Assembly (NCBI GenBank): GCA_050246595.1 | Contig: JBFWVT010000030.1 | Coordinates: 1-55,641, forward strand | Length of the DNA: 55,641 bases | Origin: DATARH01 sp050246595 | Lineage (GTDB): Bacteria; Pseudomonadota; Alphaproteobacteria; ATCC43930; CGMCC-115725 | Direction of reading: 5' to 3' | Shown here: in pieces, positions 15,668 through 24,974 of the stretch | Layout of the letters: the number at the start of each line of letters is the position of its first letter | Position numbering within the stretch: the first letter of the stretch is position 1 | Notes under the pieces: generated by a model | Databases searched by the model: none | Told to the model about the DNA's origin: nothing | What the model saw: the letters and a program-made list of their open reading frames with translations, nothing else | Made by a program: the position numbers and the translations under genes

Positions 15668-17485
15668 CTAGGCCGGCTCGATCGAGGCGTTGAAATCATC
15701 GAGCAGCGCGGCGACGCGCTCGACATCGGCCTGGTCCAGGATGGCGCGCGCCCGCCGCGTCGCGGCCACCATATCGAGGCTGCGGATGCGCTGCTTGACC
15801 CGCGGAATGTTGCGCGGCGCCATCGACAATTCGCGCAGCCCCAGCCCCAGCAGCAATGCCGAATAGCGCGGATCGCCGGCCATCTCGCCGCACACGCCGA
15901 CCGGGATGCCGCGCCGTTCCGCCGCCTCGACCGTAAACTGGATCAGCCGCAGCACCGCCGGGTGCAGCGGCGTATAGAGATAGGCGACCTGCTCGTCGGT
16001 GCGGTCGATCGCCAGCGTGTACTGGATCAGATCGTTGGTGCCGATCGCGAAGAAATCGGCTTCGCTCGCCAGCGCGTCGGCGGCCAGCGCCGCCCCCGGC
16101 ACCTCGATCATCGCGCCGAGCGGCGGCAATTTCTCCGGGATCGCCACATTGCGGCGGCGCAGCCGGCGCGCCACCTGCTCCAGCGCCTCGCGGCTGCGCA
16201 CCAGCTCGGCCAGGGTCGAGACCAGCGGCAGCAGAATGCGCACCGGACCGTGAGTGGCGGCGCGCAGCATCGCCGCGAGCTGCGTATCGAGCAGCCGCCG
16301 CTCGCGCAGCGACAGGCGGATCGCGCGCAGACCCAGCGCCGGGTTCGCGCTGTCCGAGGCGGCATAGCCGGCCAGCGCCTCGGGCAGCTTGTCGCCGCCG
16401 ACATCGAGCGTGCGCAACGTCACCGGACGGCCTTCCATGCCGCGCACGAGGCTCGCGAAGAACTCGTATTGCTCGTCCTCGCTCGGCAGCTCCTCGCGGT
16501 TCATGTAGAGGAATTCGGTGCGCACGAGGCCCAGCCCCATCGCGCCGTTCGCCATCGCGTGTTCGAGTTCGACCGGCAGTTCGAGATTGGCTTCGAGCAC
16601 GATCTCGACCCCGTCACGGGTCACCGCCGCCACCCGGCGCAGCCGCGCCAGAGCCCGGCGCTCGCGGGTCAGTTCCTCGCGCCGGGCCCGATACGCCTCG
16701 ACCGTTTCCGGGCTCGGATCGATGATGACGACGCCCTCGGTGCCGTCGACCAGCACCGGCGTGCCGGCATGCGTGCGCTCCAGCAGAGCCGGCACGCCGA
16801 GCACGGCGGGCAGCCCCAGGGCGCGCGCCAGGATCGCGGTATGTCCGTCTGGCCCCCCGAACTCGGCCGCAAATCCGCCGATCCGGCGCGGGTCCATCAG
16901 CGCCGTGTCGCCGGGCGTGACCTCTTCCGCCAGGATGATCGCGCCGCCGGTCAGCGACGAATAAGCGACATAGGGTTTCTTCAGCAGGTTGCGGATCAGC
17001 CGGGTCCCGACCACCCTGATATCGTCGATGCGGGCCGCGAGATAGGGATCGCCGATCGCCGAGAACGACTTGCCGATCTCCTCGATTTCGAGCTGGATCG
17101 CGCGTTCGGCGTTGATGCGCTGCCGCGCGATGCGCTGGTTGACGCCGCGCACCAGCCGCGAGTTCGCCAGCATCGCGAGATGCGCGTCGAGCAGATAGGA
17201 GATCTCGTCGGCCGCCGAGCCGGGCAGCGCCGTGGCGCGCGTCTTGAGCTTGCGCAGCTGCTTGGCCGAGACCGCGACGGCTTCGGCGAAACGGGCGCGT
17301 TCGGCCTCGACCCCGGCCTCGTCGATCGGGGTCTCCGTGACCGGCAGATCGCCGCGCTCGCCGATATAGGCCGGGCCGATCGCGATGCCCGGCGATACGC
17401 CGATCCCGGTCAGCCGCTGTTCCCTCGGTGCCGCCCCCCCCTCGGCCTTTCCCTCGATCGTGTCGATCGCGTCAATCCTGCTCAT
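15668..17485 (-). CDS. ptsP: Phosphoenolpyruvate-protein phosphotransferase (PTS enzyme I)
   Basis: Enzyme I takes phosphate from PEP and passes it to HPr. The chain is 605 residues with the usual domain order: N-terminal HPr-binding helical region, swivelling phosphohistidine domain with GGPDGHTAILARALG (active histidine), and the PEP-binding barrel with GLVRTEFLYMNRE and DFFAIGTNDLIQYTLAIDR. GVCGEMAGDP holds the catalytic cysteine. No N-terminal GAF domain is present, unlike EI-Ntr of many proteobacteria. It overlaps ptsH by 14 bases. With EIIA and HPr but no permease nearby, it belongs to a regulatory PTS. Confidence 0.95.
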   Translation of the reverse strand: MSRIDAIDTIEGKAEGGAAPREQRLTGIGVSPGIAIGPAYIGERGDLPVTETPIDEAGVEAERARFAEAVAVSAKQLRKLKTRATALPGSAADEISYLLDAHLAMLANSRLVRGVNQRIARQRINAERAIQLEIEEIGKSFSAIGDPYLAARIDDIRVVGTRLIRNLLKKPYVAYSSLTGGAIILAEEVTPGDTALMDPRRIGGFAAEFGGPDGHTAILARALGLPAVLGVPALLERTHAGTPVLVDGTEGVVIIDPSPETVEAYRARREELTRERRALARLRRVAAVTRDGVEIVLEANLELPVELEHAMANGAMGLGLVRTEFLYMNREELPSEDEQYEFFASLVRGMEGRPVTLRTLDVGGDKLPEALAGYAASDSANPALGLRAIRLSLRERRLLDTQLAAMLRAATHGPVRILLPLVSTLAELVRSREALEQVARRLRRRNVAIPEKLPPLGAMIEVPGAALAADALASEADFFAIGTNDLIQYTLAIDRTDEQVAYLYTPLHPAVLRLIQFTVEAAERRGIPVGVCGEMAGDPRYSALLLGLGLRELSMAPRNIPRVKQRIRSLDMVAATRRARAILDQADVERVAALLDDFNASIEPA

Positions 17486-17798
17486 CGAATTTGGCTTCGA
17501 TCAGGCGCGCGAGCGCCTCGACCGCCGCGGCGGCGTCCGGTCCGGTCGCGGCGATCTCGATGACGGTGCCCGAGGCGGCGGCGAGCATCATCAGCCCCAT
17601 GATCGAGCGTCCCGACACCGTCGTGCCGTTCTTCCGCACCGTCACCTCCGCCGCGAATTGCGCGGCGGTCTTGACAAAGCGGGCGGCGGCGCGCGCGTGC
17701 AGCCCTTTCTGATTGCAAATCCTGACGAGGCGGCGAGCGCCCGGTTCGCGATCCGGTGCGGCGGCGGCGAGCGCCGCGATCCGCGTCTGCGGGTTCAT
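17472..17798 (-). CDS. ptsH: HPr phosphocarrier protein
   Basis: This 108-residue HPr carries a roughly 20-residue N-terminal extension before the domain. NQKGLHARAAARFV contains the His-15 equivalent phosphorylated by enzyme I, and SGRSIMGLMMLAA contains the serine targeted by HPr kinase, whose gene lies upstream in the same block. It relays phosphate to EIIA. The start overlaps the manX stop (ATGA) and the 3' end overlaps ptsP, so the three genes are translated as a unit. Confidence 0.95.
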   Translation of the reverse strand: MNPQTRIAALAAAAPDREPGARRLVRICNQKGLHARAAARFVKTAAQFAAEVTVRKNGTTVSGRSIMGLMMLAAASGTVIEIAATGPDAAAAVEALARLIEAKFDEQD

Positions 17799-18202
17799 CG
17801 GCGAGCATCCGCCAGGATCTGGGAGGCAACGTTGATATATTTGCGCCCGGCCTCCTGCGCGCCGAGAACGGTGCGTTCGAGGCTCTCGGTCTGGCGCAGA
17901 CTGGCCAGCTTGATAAGCATCGGCAGATTGACCCCGGCGATCACCTCGACCTTGCCGCGGTCCATGACCGAGATCGCGAGGTTCGAGGGCGTGCCGCCGA
18001 ACATGTCGGTCAGCAGCACCGCGCCGTCCCCGGTATCGACCTCGCGGATCGATCGCAGGATGTCCTGCCGGCGCTGTTCCATGTCGTCCTCCGGGCCGAT
18101 ACAGACGGCGGCGACCTGGTTCTGCGCCCCCACCACATGCTCCAGCGCGGCGACGAACTCGGCCGCCAGCCGCCCGTGCGTGACCAAGACCATGCCGATC
18201 AT
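17795..18202 (-). CDS. manX: PTS EIIA component, mannose/sorbose family
   Basis: This 135-residue EIIA-Man domain protein has MVLVTHGRLA with the phosphorylated histidine and TDMFGGTPSNLA, the family signature near the dimer interface. No EIIB, EIIC or EIID genes are present, so it works as a regulatory phosphate acceptor, as in other alphaproteobacteria. ATG 18202 is chosen because GAAGGGG lies five bases upstream; a GTG two codons earlier would be too close to it. Confidence 0.93.
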   Translation of the reverse strand: MIGMVLVTHGRLAAEFVAALEHVVGAQNQVAAVCIGPEDDMEQRRQDILRSIREVDTGDGAVLLTDMFGGTPSNLAISVMDRGKVEVIAGVNLPMLIKLASLRQTESLERTVLGAQEAGRKYINVASQILADARR

Positions 18203-18553
18203 CGACACCCCTTCGCCGAGCGCCGCCGCTTGCGTGCCTCGGCATTGTCGCCGACCCGTCCGCCGGACCGGCGGGCGGCCGTCGGCACCGCCACAGCCGC
18301 CGCTGCGGCACGGCCGCCGCGGCTGCAGATCAGGCTCGTCATCTCAAAATCGGGACTGTTGCTACGCAGGGCAAAGGCCGTGTGCCGCTCGCGCCGGAGC
18401 CGGAACCGGGGGAGGACCGGCGGAAGCATGGGGTTTCGCTGGACTCCTATAGCGCCGTCCGAGGCGTCCGTCATCACGCTTGATAAACACTCCGTGCGGC
18501 GGCGGAGTGCCGCAGCCGGAAGCCCTGGGCGCGCTGCCGGACACCGACAGGTT
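18203..18553. other. Gene-free gap between hprK and manX
   Basis: In many alphaproteobacteria rapZ (RNase adapter, yvcJ) sits exactly here. None of the readable frames shows its P-loop or C-terminal signature. A 92-codon minus-strand frame covering 18199-18477 has no recognisable protein character. The DNA is rich in CCG/CGG runs. No promoter could be named. Confidence 0.6.
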
Positions 18554-19024
18554 CTAGTCGGGGAGCAGCGCGGGAAACCGGTTGCCGTCCTCGTCCGGCG
18601 GGGCGGCGAGCGCGCGCAGCGCCAGGCGCAGTTTCGCCGCCGCCGAGGCCTCGAACGGCGCGATCCCGATCACCGGCACCGCGATATCGAGGATCGCCTC
18701 GCTCCGGCGCGGCGGCAGGCGTTCGATCCGGTCGGCCGCGATCAGATCGGCGATCAGCCCGACCGGCGCCTCGGCGAGCGGGTCGAGCCGCATGATGCCG
18801 AGACCGCGCACTTCGAGAAGACCGGCGATCGTCGCCGGCGCGCGCACGAACAGAGCCGCGCCGCGCCGCGACACAAGGCTCTGATCGTCGCTCACAAGCC
18901 GCGCTCCGGCGTCGATCAGCCGCAGCGCCAGATCGGATTTTCCGCAACCCGACGGGCCGCGCAGCAGCACCGCCCGCCCGTCGATCGCGACGGCGGTGGC
19001 GTGCAGTCTCATGCTCCCGCTCAC
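18554..19024 (-). CDS. hprK: HPr kinase/phosphorylase, short alphaproteobacterial form
   Basis: This 156-residue protein consists of the C-terminal catalytic domain of HprK only. The P-loop GPSGCGKSDLALRLI is at residues 23-37, followed by the ARLVSDDQ metal-binding segment and RLDPLAEAP. It phosphorylates or dephosphorylates the regulatory serine of HPr. The short form without the N-terminal domain is normal in alphaproteobacteria. GTG 19024 overlaps the chvG stop as GTGA; ATG 19012 is an alternative start. Co-transcription with chvI-chvG links two-component signalling to the PTS. Confidence 0.92.
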   Translation of the reverse strand: MSGSMRLHATAVAIDGRAVLLRGPSGCGKSDLALRLIDAGARLVSDDQSLVSRRGAALFVRAPATIAGLLEVRGLGIMRLDPLAEAPVGLIADLIAADRIERLPPRRSEAILDIAVPVIGIAPFEASAAAKLRLALRALAAPPDEDGNRFPALLPD

Positions 19025-20775
19025 GGCCCCCCCGGCAGGCGGATCAGAAAACGCGCGCCGCCTACCCGGCCCTGCGCGTCGAGCCGGTTCTCGGCCCGGA
19101 TCCGGCCGCGATGCGCCTCGACGATCTGCTTCGAAATCGACAGACCGAGACCGGAATGCGTGCCGAACTTCTCGCCCGCCGGACGCTCGGTATAAAAGCG
19201 GTCGAAGATCGCGGTCAGCCTGTCCTCGGGAATGCCGGGGCCGTCATCCTCGACCGTGACCAGAACGGCGCGGCCGTCGGGCATCGCCGTAACCCGGATC
19301 TTGCCGCCGGGCGGGCTGAACGAGACCGCGTTGGCGATCAGGTTCAGAAACACCTGCGACAGCCGGCTCTCGACCCCCGGCACGATCAGCCGGCGGGGTC
19401 GGCCGGGCTGGTCGGCGGGAAAATCGAGCACGAGAACAGGCGCGTCGGGAGCGCGGGTCGTCTCGTGGATCTCGACCAGCGTGCGCAGCATCGCGGCGAT
19501 GTCGGTCGGCGCGAATTCGAGGCGGCCCAGCTCGGCATCGAGCCGCGATGCGTCGGAAATGTCGGTGATCAGCCGGTCGAGCCGCTCGACATCCTCCTGG
19601 ATGATCGCGATCAGCCGGCGCTGTTTGTCGGGGTCGGAGATGCGCGCGACCGTCTCGACGGCGCTGCGCAGCGAGGAGAGCGGGTTCTTGATTTCGTGCG
19701 CGACATCGGCCGCAAAGCTTTCGATCGCGCTCATCCGCAGCCACAGCGCGTCGGTCATCTCGCGCAGCGCCCGCGCCAGCTCGCCGATCTCGTCGTTGCG
19801 CCCGGTAACCTCGGGCAGTTCGATACGGCCGCCGCGGCCGCGGGCGCGCTGCGCCGCCGCCGCGAGAAGCCGGATCGGCCGCGCGATCGTACCGGCGAGA
19901 TAGAGCGAGACCAGCACCGTCAGAAGCAGCGTCACCGCGAAGATGCGCAGCACTTCGAGCCGCACCCGGCGCAGCTCGTCGTGGATCTCGTGATCGCTGG
20001 CCGACAGCATAACCGCGCCGAGCACCTGCTTGTGCCGCTGCAACGGCACCGCGACGCTGATCACCAGCCCGCCGGCCCGCGGGTCGTGGCGCACTGCCGA
20101 TCCGCCCTCGCCCCACAGGGCCGAGCGCGCCTCCGCGTAGGCGGTGGCGGTTTCGGACTCCTCGTAAAGTTGCGGTTTGCCGTCACCGGGGAAAAGCGCG
20201 GCGAACCAGTCGTAAACGGCATCGACGACGCGCGCCGGCAGCCCCTTCGGCGGCGGCAGTTCGGTGACCAGCACCGGGTCGCCGGGACCGCGCAACACGC
20301 GGCTGTCGGCAATCAGCCGGCCCTGCACGTCGAACAGGCGAGCGCGCGTCCGGGTCGGCTCGACCAGCCGACGCATCATCTGGCGCGACAGCCCCGGGAG
20401 CAGGACCTCGCCTTCGTCGGTCGAGTCGAGCACGGCGCCCTCGCTGAGCGCAGCGGCAAAAATCCGGCTCTGCATCTGCAGCGACTCGATCTGCTGATTG
20501 ATCAGGCTCGCCTCGAACCTGCCGAGATAAAGAAAACCCAGCGCCAGCAGCGCCAGCGGCAGCACGTTGACCGCGACGATGCGGCGCGTCAGCGGCGATA
20601 CGCGTGGCCATCGCAGCGCCGGCCACCGATACGACGAGGCGCGGTCGACGCCTGCCCGGCGCGCCGCCGGTTCCGGCGGCGCGGATGCTTCGCCCGAGAC
20701 GTGACCGTCTGCCGGCGGCGACGCTTGCGGCCGGGTTGCCGGATCAACGGTCGCGGTATCGATAGCCGACCCCAT
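19021..20775 (-). CDS. chvG: Sensor histidine kinase ChvG-like
   Basis: This membrane-bound histidine kinase of about 584 residues has an N-terminal helix (NVLPLALLALGFLYLGRF), a periplasmic sensor region of roughly 250 residues, and a second helix (ILRIFAVTLLLTVLVSLYLA) followed by a HAMP linker. The H-box is AADVAHEIKNPLSSLRSAV, and the ATPase domain has LIANAVSFSPPGG, DDGPGIPE and GLGLSISKQIVEAHRG. ChvG/ExoS kinases respond to acid and envelope stress and are repressed periplasmically by ExoR in rhizobia; no exoR is in the window. ATG 20775 overlaps chvI by 32 bases. Confidence 0.93.
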   Translation of the reverse strand: MGSAIDTATVDPATRPQASPPADGHVSGEASAPPEPAARRAGVDRASSYRWPALRWPRVSPLTRRIVAVNVLPLALLALGFLYLGRFEASLINQQIESLQMQSRIFAAALSEGAVLDSTDEGEVLLPGLSRQMMRRLVEPTRTRARLFDVQGRLIADSRVLRGPGDPVLVTELPPPKGLPARVVDAVYDWFAALFPGDGKPQLYEESETATAYAEARSALWGEGGSAVRHDPRAGGLVISVAVPLQRHKQVLGAVMLSASDHEIHDELRRVRLEVLRIFAVTLLLTVLVSLYLAGTIARPIRLLAAAAQRARGRGGRIELPEVTGRNDEIGELARALREMTDALWLRMSAIESFAADVAHEIKNPLSSLRSAVETVARISDPDKQRRLIAIIQEDVERLDRLITDISDASRLDAELGRLEFAPTDIAAMLRTLVEIHETTRAPDAPVLVLDFPADQPGRPRRLIVPGVESRLSQVFLNLIANAVSFSPPGGKIRVTAMPDGRAVLVTVEDDGPGIPEDRLTAIFDRFYTERPAGEKFGTHSGLGLSISKQIVEAHRGRIRAENRLDAQGRVGGARFLIRLPGGP

Positions 20776-21442
20776 AAAGGGTTTCGATCTGCGCGAACTC
20801 GCTGTCCACGGTCTTGAACTTCTTGCGCAATCGTTTGATGTGGCTGTCGATCGTGCGGTCGTCGACGTAGATGTGCTCGCCATAGGCCGCGTCCATCAGC
20901 TGATCGCGGTTTTTGACGTGGCCGGGGCGCTGCGCCAGCGATTTGAGGATCAGAAACTCGGTGACGGTCAGCTCGACCGGCTGGCCGCGCCAGGTACACT
21001 GGTGCCGGGCCGGGTCGAGCGTCATCTGGCCGCGCACGATGACCGGCTCTCCCTGCGCGTCGTCGCGGTTGCGCGCCAACTCGCCGCGGCGGATCAGCGC
21101 GCGGATGCGCTCGATCAAGAGGCGCTGCGAAAACGGCTTTCTGATGTAGTCGTCGGCCCCCATGCGTAGACCGAGCAACTCGTCGACCTCGTCATCCTTC
21201 GATGTCAGAAAGATCACCGGGATCGGGCTCTGCCGGCGCAGCTGACCCAGCAATTCCATGCCGTCCATGCGCGGCATCTTGATATCGAGCACGGCGAGAT
21301 CGACCGGCTGCGCGATCATGCCTTTCAGCGCCTCGGCGCCGTCGCTGTAGCAGCGCACGGCAAACCCCTCCGCCTCAAGAGCCATCGATACCGAGGTCAG
21401 GATATTGCGGTCGTCATCGACGAGTGCGATCGTACTGGTCAC
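20744..21442 (-). CDS. chvI: Response regulator ChvI-like, OmpR family
   Basis: This 232-residue partner of ChvG has a receiver domain with IALVDDDRNILTSVSMALE, phospho-acceptor in AVLDIKMPRMDGMELL, and FLTSKDDEVDELLGLRMGAD (cut here at 20), then KPFSQRLLIERIRALIRR. A winged-helix DNA-binding domain follows, with ELTVTEFLILKSLAQRPG and a C-terminal TLYGVGYRYRDR. GTG 21442 has GGGGGA seven bases upstream and is preferred over GTG 21448 and TTG 21457. It is the first gene of the signalling-PTS block, so the promoter lies in 21443-21738, shared with a divergent gene. Confidence 0.93.
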   Translation of the reverse strand: MTSTIALVDDDRNILTSVSMALEAEGFAVRCYSDGAEALKGMIAQPVDLAVLDIKMPRMDGMELLGQLRRQSPIPVIFLTSKDDEVDELLGLRMGADDYIRKPFSQRLLIERIRALIRRGELARNRDDAQGEPVIVRGQMTLDPARHQCTWRGQPVELTVTEFLILKSLAQRPGHVKNRDQLMDAAYGEHIYVDDRTIDSHIKRLRKKFKTVDSEFAQIETLYGVGYRYRDR

Positions 21443-21738
21443 GGGCACGTCCCCCAACTGCCCCGGTGCGCGTGCCGCGCCCTGCCGCGCGCGGCCGGAG
21501 TAAATGGTCTTGCGCTTAAATATGGCCGCAGCGCGGCAAACAGAAAGGGCGGCGGGAATTTGCCAAGCCGTTAACTCGCCATTCCCCGTAAATCGGCTCC
21601 CGGACCGTTACGGGGAGCGCGGGGTCGGCAGGCCGCGATCGGTTGCGCCGCGCCGGCCGGGACCGGCCGTTTTGCCCGCGACGCCGGTATTTCCTTGATT
21701 TTCTTATAGAGCCATCCGTTGAACAGCCGACACCCATC

Positions 21739-22476
21739 ATGAACGACGATTTGCCGAACCCCGCGACCAAAGCCCGGCGCCTGATCCGCGAGCGCCGCCA
21801 CGCGGCGCTCGCCACCAGCCTCGGCGGATGGCCCTATGCCTCGCTTGTGGCGGTGGCCTGCGACATCGACGCCAGCCCGCTGCTGCTGCTGTCCGATCTC
21901 GCGACGCACACCGGCAACCTGCTGGCCGAGCCGCGCGTCTCGCTGCTGTTCGAGGCGACCGCCGGTCCCCCCGACCCGCTCGCCGAGCCGCGGCTGACGC
22001 TGCTCGGGTGCGCCGAACGGGTTGCCGATCCGCGCCTCGCGTCCCGCTTTGCGGCGCGGCACCCGGAGAGCGCCGTCTATGCCGGTTTCGCCGATTTCCA
22101 TCTTTACCGCGTCGCGGTCGCGCGCGGCCATCTCGTCGCCGGGTTTGGCCGCATCGCCTGGATCGACGGCGAGACGCTGCGATTCACCGGCGCCGCCGCC
22201 GCGCTGGCCGCCGCCGCGCCGGAGATCGTCGCGCATATGAATGCCGACCACGCCGACGCCGTGCAGCTTTACGCAACGCGTCTGCTCGGGCGCGCCGGGG
22301 CGGGCTGGCGAATGACCGGGATCGACCCGGAGGGACTGGATTTGCGGCGCGACAGCGAGAGCGGCGTCGAGACCGCCCGGCTCGATTTCCCGGAGCCGGC
22401 GCTGTCGCCGGCGGCGGCGCGGCGTGTCCTGGTCTCGCTTGCCGAGCGGGCGCGGCGGCGTCCGGACCCGTCCTAG
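21739..22476 (+). CDS. HugZ-like heme-utilisation / pyridoxamine-phosphate-oxidase-fold protein
   Basis: This 245-residue protein has a split-barrel flavin/heme-binding domain at about residues 8-150 (RRLIRERRHAALATSLGG, then ASPLLLLSDLATHTGNL). A C-terminal DUF2470-type domain follows with IVAHMNADHADAVQLYA. This arrangement is that of HugZ/HutZ-like proteins, which bind or degrade heme; flavin-binding oxidase activity is the alternative. ATG 21739 fits the family N-terminus. It is divergent from chvI and 116 bases ahead of pckA. No heme transporter genes are nearby, so a heme role is uncertain. Confidence 0.8.
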   Translation: MNDDLPNPATKARRLIRERRHAALATSLGGWPYASLVAVACDIDASPLLLLSDLATHTGNLLAEPRVSLLFEATAGPPDPLAEPRLTLLGCAERVADPRLASRFAARHPESAVYAGFADFHLYRVAVARGHLVAGFGRIAWIDGETLRFTGAAAALAAAAPEIVAHMNADHADAVQLYATRLLGRAGAGWRMTGIDPEGLDLRRDSESGVETARLDFPEPALSPAAARRVLVSLAERARRRPDPS

Positions 22477-22592
22477 CGGCGCGCCGCCGGCGGTTTCGCC
22501 GCAATCCGCTTGCTTGCCGAAGGAATGTGTCGGGCCTATCTTGTTCGCAATTTCGGCTCGCGTGCGGCGCGCGCGGCGCATGCCCCGCGTCA

Positions 22593-24227
22593 ATGGAGGA
22601 AAGCTTGGATCAGGCGGATAAACGCTTGCTGGCGTGCACCCCTCGCTTCGGTCTGGCCGAACAGGGGATGCATCACCTTCACCCCGTGCACTGGAACCTG
22701 ACCGCGCCGTTTCTTTACGAACACGCGGTGCGCCGCGGCGAGGGCGATATTGGGCTGGGCGGCAGCTTTGTCGCGAATACCGGGCGCCATACCGGCCGTT
22801 CGCCGCGCGACAAATACATCGTCAACGAACCCGGCACCAAGGACACCGTCGATTGGGGGCCGATCAACCAACCGATCGAGCCGGCCCGGTTCGACAATCT
22901 GCACGCCAGGATGCTCGCCTATCTGCAAGGGCGCGAATTGTTCGTGCAGGATCTGTACGCTGGCGCCGACCCCGAATACCGGCTGCCGGTGCGGGTCGTC
23001 ACCCCGAGCGCCTGGCACAGCCTGTTCGCGCGCAATATGTTCATCCGGCCGCCGATCGCCGAACTTGCCGATTTCCAGCCCGCTTTCACGATCCTGCACG
23101 CGCCCGATTTCCGCGCCATCCCGGAGATCGACGGCATCCGCTCCGAGACCTTTATCTTTGTCAATTTCGCCTCGCGCCTGGTGCTGATCGGCGGCACCCG
23201 CTACGCCGGCGAGATCAAGAAATCGGTTTTCGGCTATCTCAATTTCGTCCTGCCGGCGCGTGACGTGCTGCCGATGCACTGTTCGGCGAATGTCGGGCCG
23301 AAAGGCGACAGCGCGATCTTTTTCGGCCTGTCCGGCACCGGCAAGACCACCCTGTCGGCCGATGCCTCGCGCACGCTGATCGGCGACGACGAGCACGGCT
23401 GGAGTCCGAAAGGCATCTTCAATTTCGAGGGCGGCTGTTACGCCAAGGTCATCAACCTGTCGCCGACCGCCGAGCCGGAGATCTACGCGACGATCACCCG
23501 CTTTGGCACCGTTCTCGAAAACGTCGTCCTCGACAAGCTGACCCGGATGCCCGATGTCGACGATGCGAGCCTGACCGAGAACACGCGGGCCTGCTACCCG
23601 CTCGACTTCATCCCGAACGCCGACCCGCACGGGCTGGCGCCGCACCCGACAAACGTCATCATGCTGACCTGCGACGCGTTCGGGGTCATGCCGCCGATCG
23701 CCAAGCTCAGCCCGGAGCAGGCAATGTACCACTTCCTGTCGGGCTATACGGCGCAGGTCGCCGGCACCGAGGTCGGACTCGGCAAGGAACCGAAAGCCGT
23801 ATTCTCGACCTGCTTTGGCGCGCCGTTCATGCCGCGGCACCCGTCGGTCTACGCACAGATGCTGCGCGACAGGATCGCGCGCTACGGCGCCGATTGCTGG
23901 CTGGTCAATACCGGCTGGTCGGGCGGCGCCTACGGGACCGGCCAGCGCATGGCGATCGCGCACACCCGCGCGCTGCTGCGTGCCGCGCTCGACGGCAGCC
24001 TCGCCGGTGCCCCGATGCGGCAGGACCCGAATTTCGGGTTCCTGGTGCCGGAAAGCGTTGCCGAGATCCCGAGCAATGTGCTCGACCCGCGCCGCACTTG
24101 GCCAGACGAGCGCGGCTACGACGAGACCGCGCGCAGTCTGCGCGGACGGTTCGAGAGCAATTTCAAGCCGTTCGAGCCGTATGTCGACAGCGAGGTAAAA
24201 CGCGCCGCGATCCGCGCAGCGGCATGA
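22593..24227 (+). CDS. pckA: Phosphoenolpyruvate carboxykinase (ATP)
   Basis: It converts oxaloacetate plus ATP to PEP and CO2, the first committed step of gluconeogenesis. The chain is about 544 residues, the usual size. Landmarks are SFVANTGRHTGRSPRDKYIV (20 residues), the P-loop FFGLSGTGKTTLSAD, the kinase-2 motif LIGDDEHGWS, and NTGWSGGAYGTGQRM near the C-terminus. The start is ambiguous: ATG 22593 has no ribosome site of its own, whereas TTG 22605 has GGAGGA four bases upstream and would give 540 residues. Its position beside chvI-chvG is the rhizobial arrangement, where ChvI is linked to pckA expression. Confidence 0.96.
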   Translation: MEESLDQADKRLLACTPRFGLAEQGMHHLHPVHWNLTAPFLYEHAVRRGEGDIGLGGSFVANTGRHTGRSPRDKYIVNEPGTKDTVDWGPINQPIEPARFDNLHARMLAYLQGRELFVQDLYAGADPEYRLPVRVVTPSAWHSLFARNMFIRPPIAELADFQPAFTILHAPDFRAIPEIDGIRSETFIFVNFASRLVLIGGTRYAGEIKKSVFGYLNFVLPARDVLPMHCSANVGPKGDSAIFFGLSGTGKTTLSADASRTLIGDDEHGWSPKGIFNFEGGCYAKVINLSPTAEPEIYATITRFGTVLENVVLDKLTRMPDVDDASLTENTRACYPLDFIPNADPHGLAPHPTNVIMLTCDAFGVMPPIAKLSPEQAMYHFLSGYTAQVAGTEVGLGKEPKAVFSTCFGAPFMPRHPSVYAQMLRDRIARYGADCWLVNTGWSGGAYGTGQRMAIAHTRALLRAALDGSLAGAPMRQDPNFGFLVPESVAEIPSNVLDPRRTWPDERGYDETARSLRGRFESNFKPFEPYVDSEVKRAAIRAAA

Positions 24228-24386
24228 CCGGAAGGCCGCTCCCGTCCGCGGAGGACGAGGGCGGGTTCGCCGGGATTCTCCGGCGGCTTATGGCTTGAGA
24301 CCGGTCCTCCACGCAGACCCGGCCTGTCGGGCGAACCGGTTACGGGTTTTGGGAACACGCCGCGATCCTCCCGCGTTTCACGCGAT

Positions 24387-24950
24387 ATGCTGACGATTGA
24401 AGAAGCCCAGCGCCGTACCGAGGAATTTCTGACCGGGCAGATGCTTGAGGCGTTGCGGGCGGTCGAATACGCGCTTCCCAGCTTTGATACCGAGCCGGTC
24501 GAGGTGGCGCTCGCCGAAATGGCGCGAAGCCGGGTCGAAATCCGCCATGTCCGCGGCGCTGCGGATGCGCATTATATCGTGCAGGCTTTTGGCGACGAGC
24601 TGCTGATGCAGCTTCAGTTGAACGTGCATCGTTTTGTCGTCGTCTATCGCGTCCCGGCGCTCGACGCGCTCGATGCCAGCAGTCTGTCGGTGCATCTCGA
24701 ACGCTGGCGGCTCGGCGCCGAGCACGCCGGCTGGAAATTCGGCTGGCGCGACGCGCCGCTGCCCGGCGATAGCGGGCGGCGCTGGGTCGAGACTTATTGC
24801 TACGCCTTTGCCGCCCCGGACCTGCTCGAAAACGGGCCGGAACAGCTCTACTGGCGCACCGATATCGTGCAGATGACGCGCTATTACCTGCTGGAGGCGG
24901 GACGCGTCGGGGTACGCCTGTCGCCACGGCGCGCCGGTTTCCCGGTTTAA
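24387..24950 (+). CDS. Hypothetical protein, 187 residues
   Basis: I do not recognise this family. The sequence looks like a soluble mixed alpha/beta protein, starting MLTIEEAQRRTEEFLTGQML and containing FGDELLMQLQLNVHRFVVVY and aromatic-rich stretches (GWKFGWRD, LYWRTDIVQMTRYYLLE). It has no signal peptide, membrane helix or catalytic signature. Codon use matches the neighbours and it is convergent with the hydrolase gene, with 24 bases between the stops, which supports a true gene. It follows pckA after 159 bases. Confidence 0.6.
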   Translation: MLTIEEAQRRTEEFLTGQMLEALRAVEYALPSFDTEPVEVALAEMARSRVEIRHVRGAADAHYIVQAFGDELLMQLQLNVHRFVVVYRVPALDALDASSLSVHLERWRLGAEHAGWKFGWRDAPLPGDSGRRWVETYCYAFAAPDLLENGPEQLYWRTDIVQMTRYYLLEAGRVGVRLSPRRAGFPV

Positions 24951-24974
24951 TCCAGTATGGCTGGCTGAGCCGGT

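Noticed and set aside
15962..17563. Long open frame of more than 500 codons on the plus strand opposite ptsP
   Set aside because: It is an antisense shadow of a high-GC gene: composition is dominated by Arg, Ala, Gly, His and Asp, no domain motif is present, and ptsP on the other strand is unmistakable.
18199..18477. 92-codon minus-strand frame between hprK and manX
   Set aside because: No protein character, no similarity to rapZ motifs, and it overlaps the ribosome site and start of manX.
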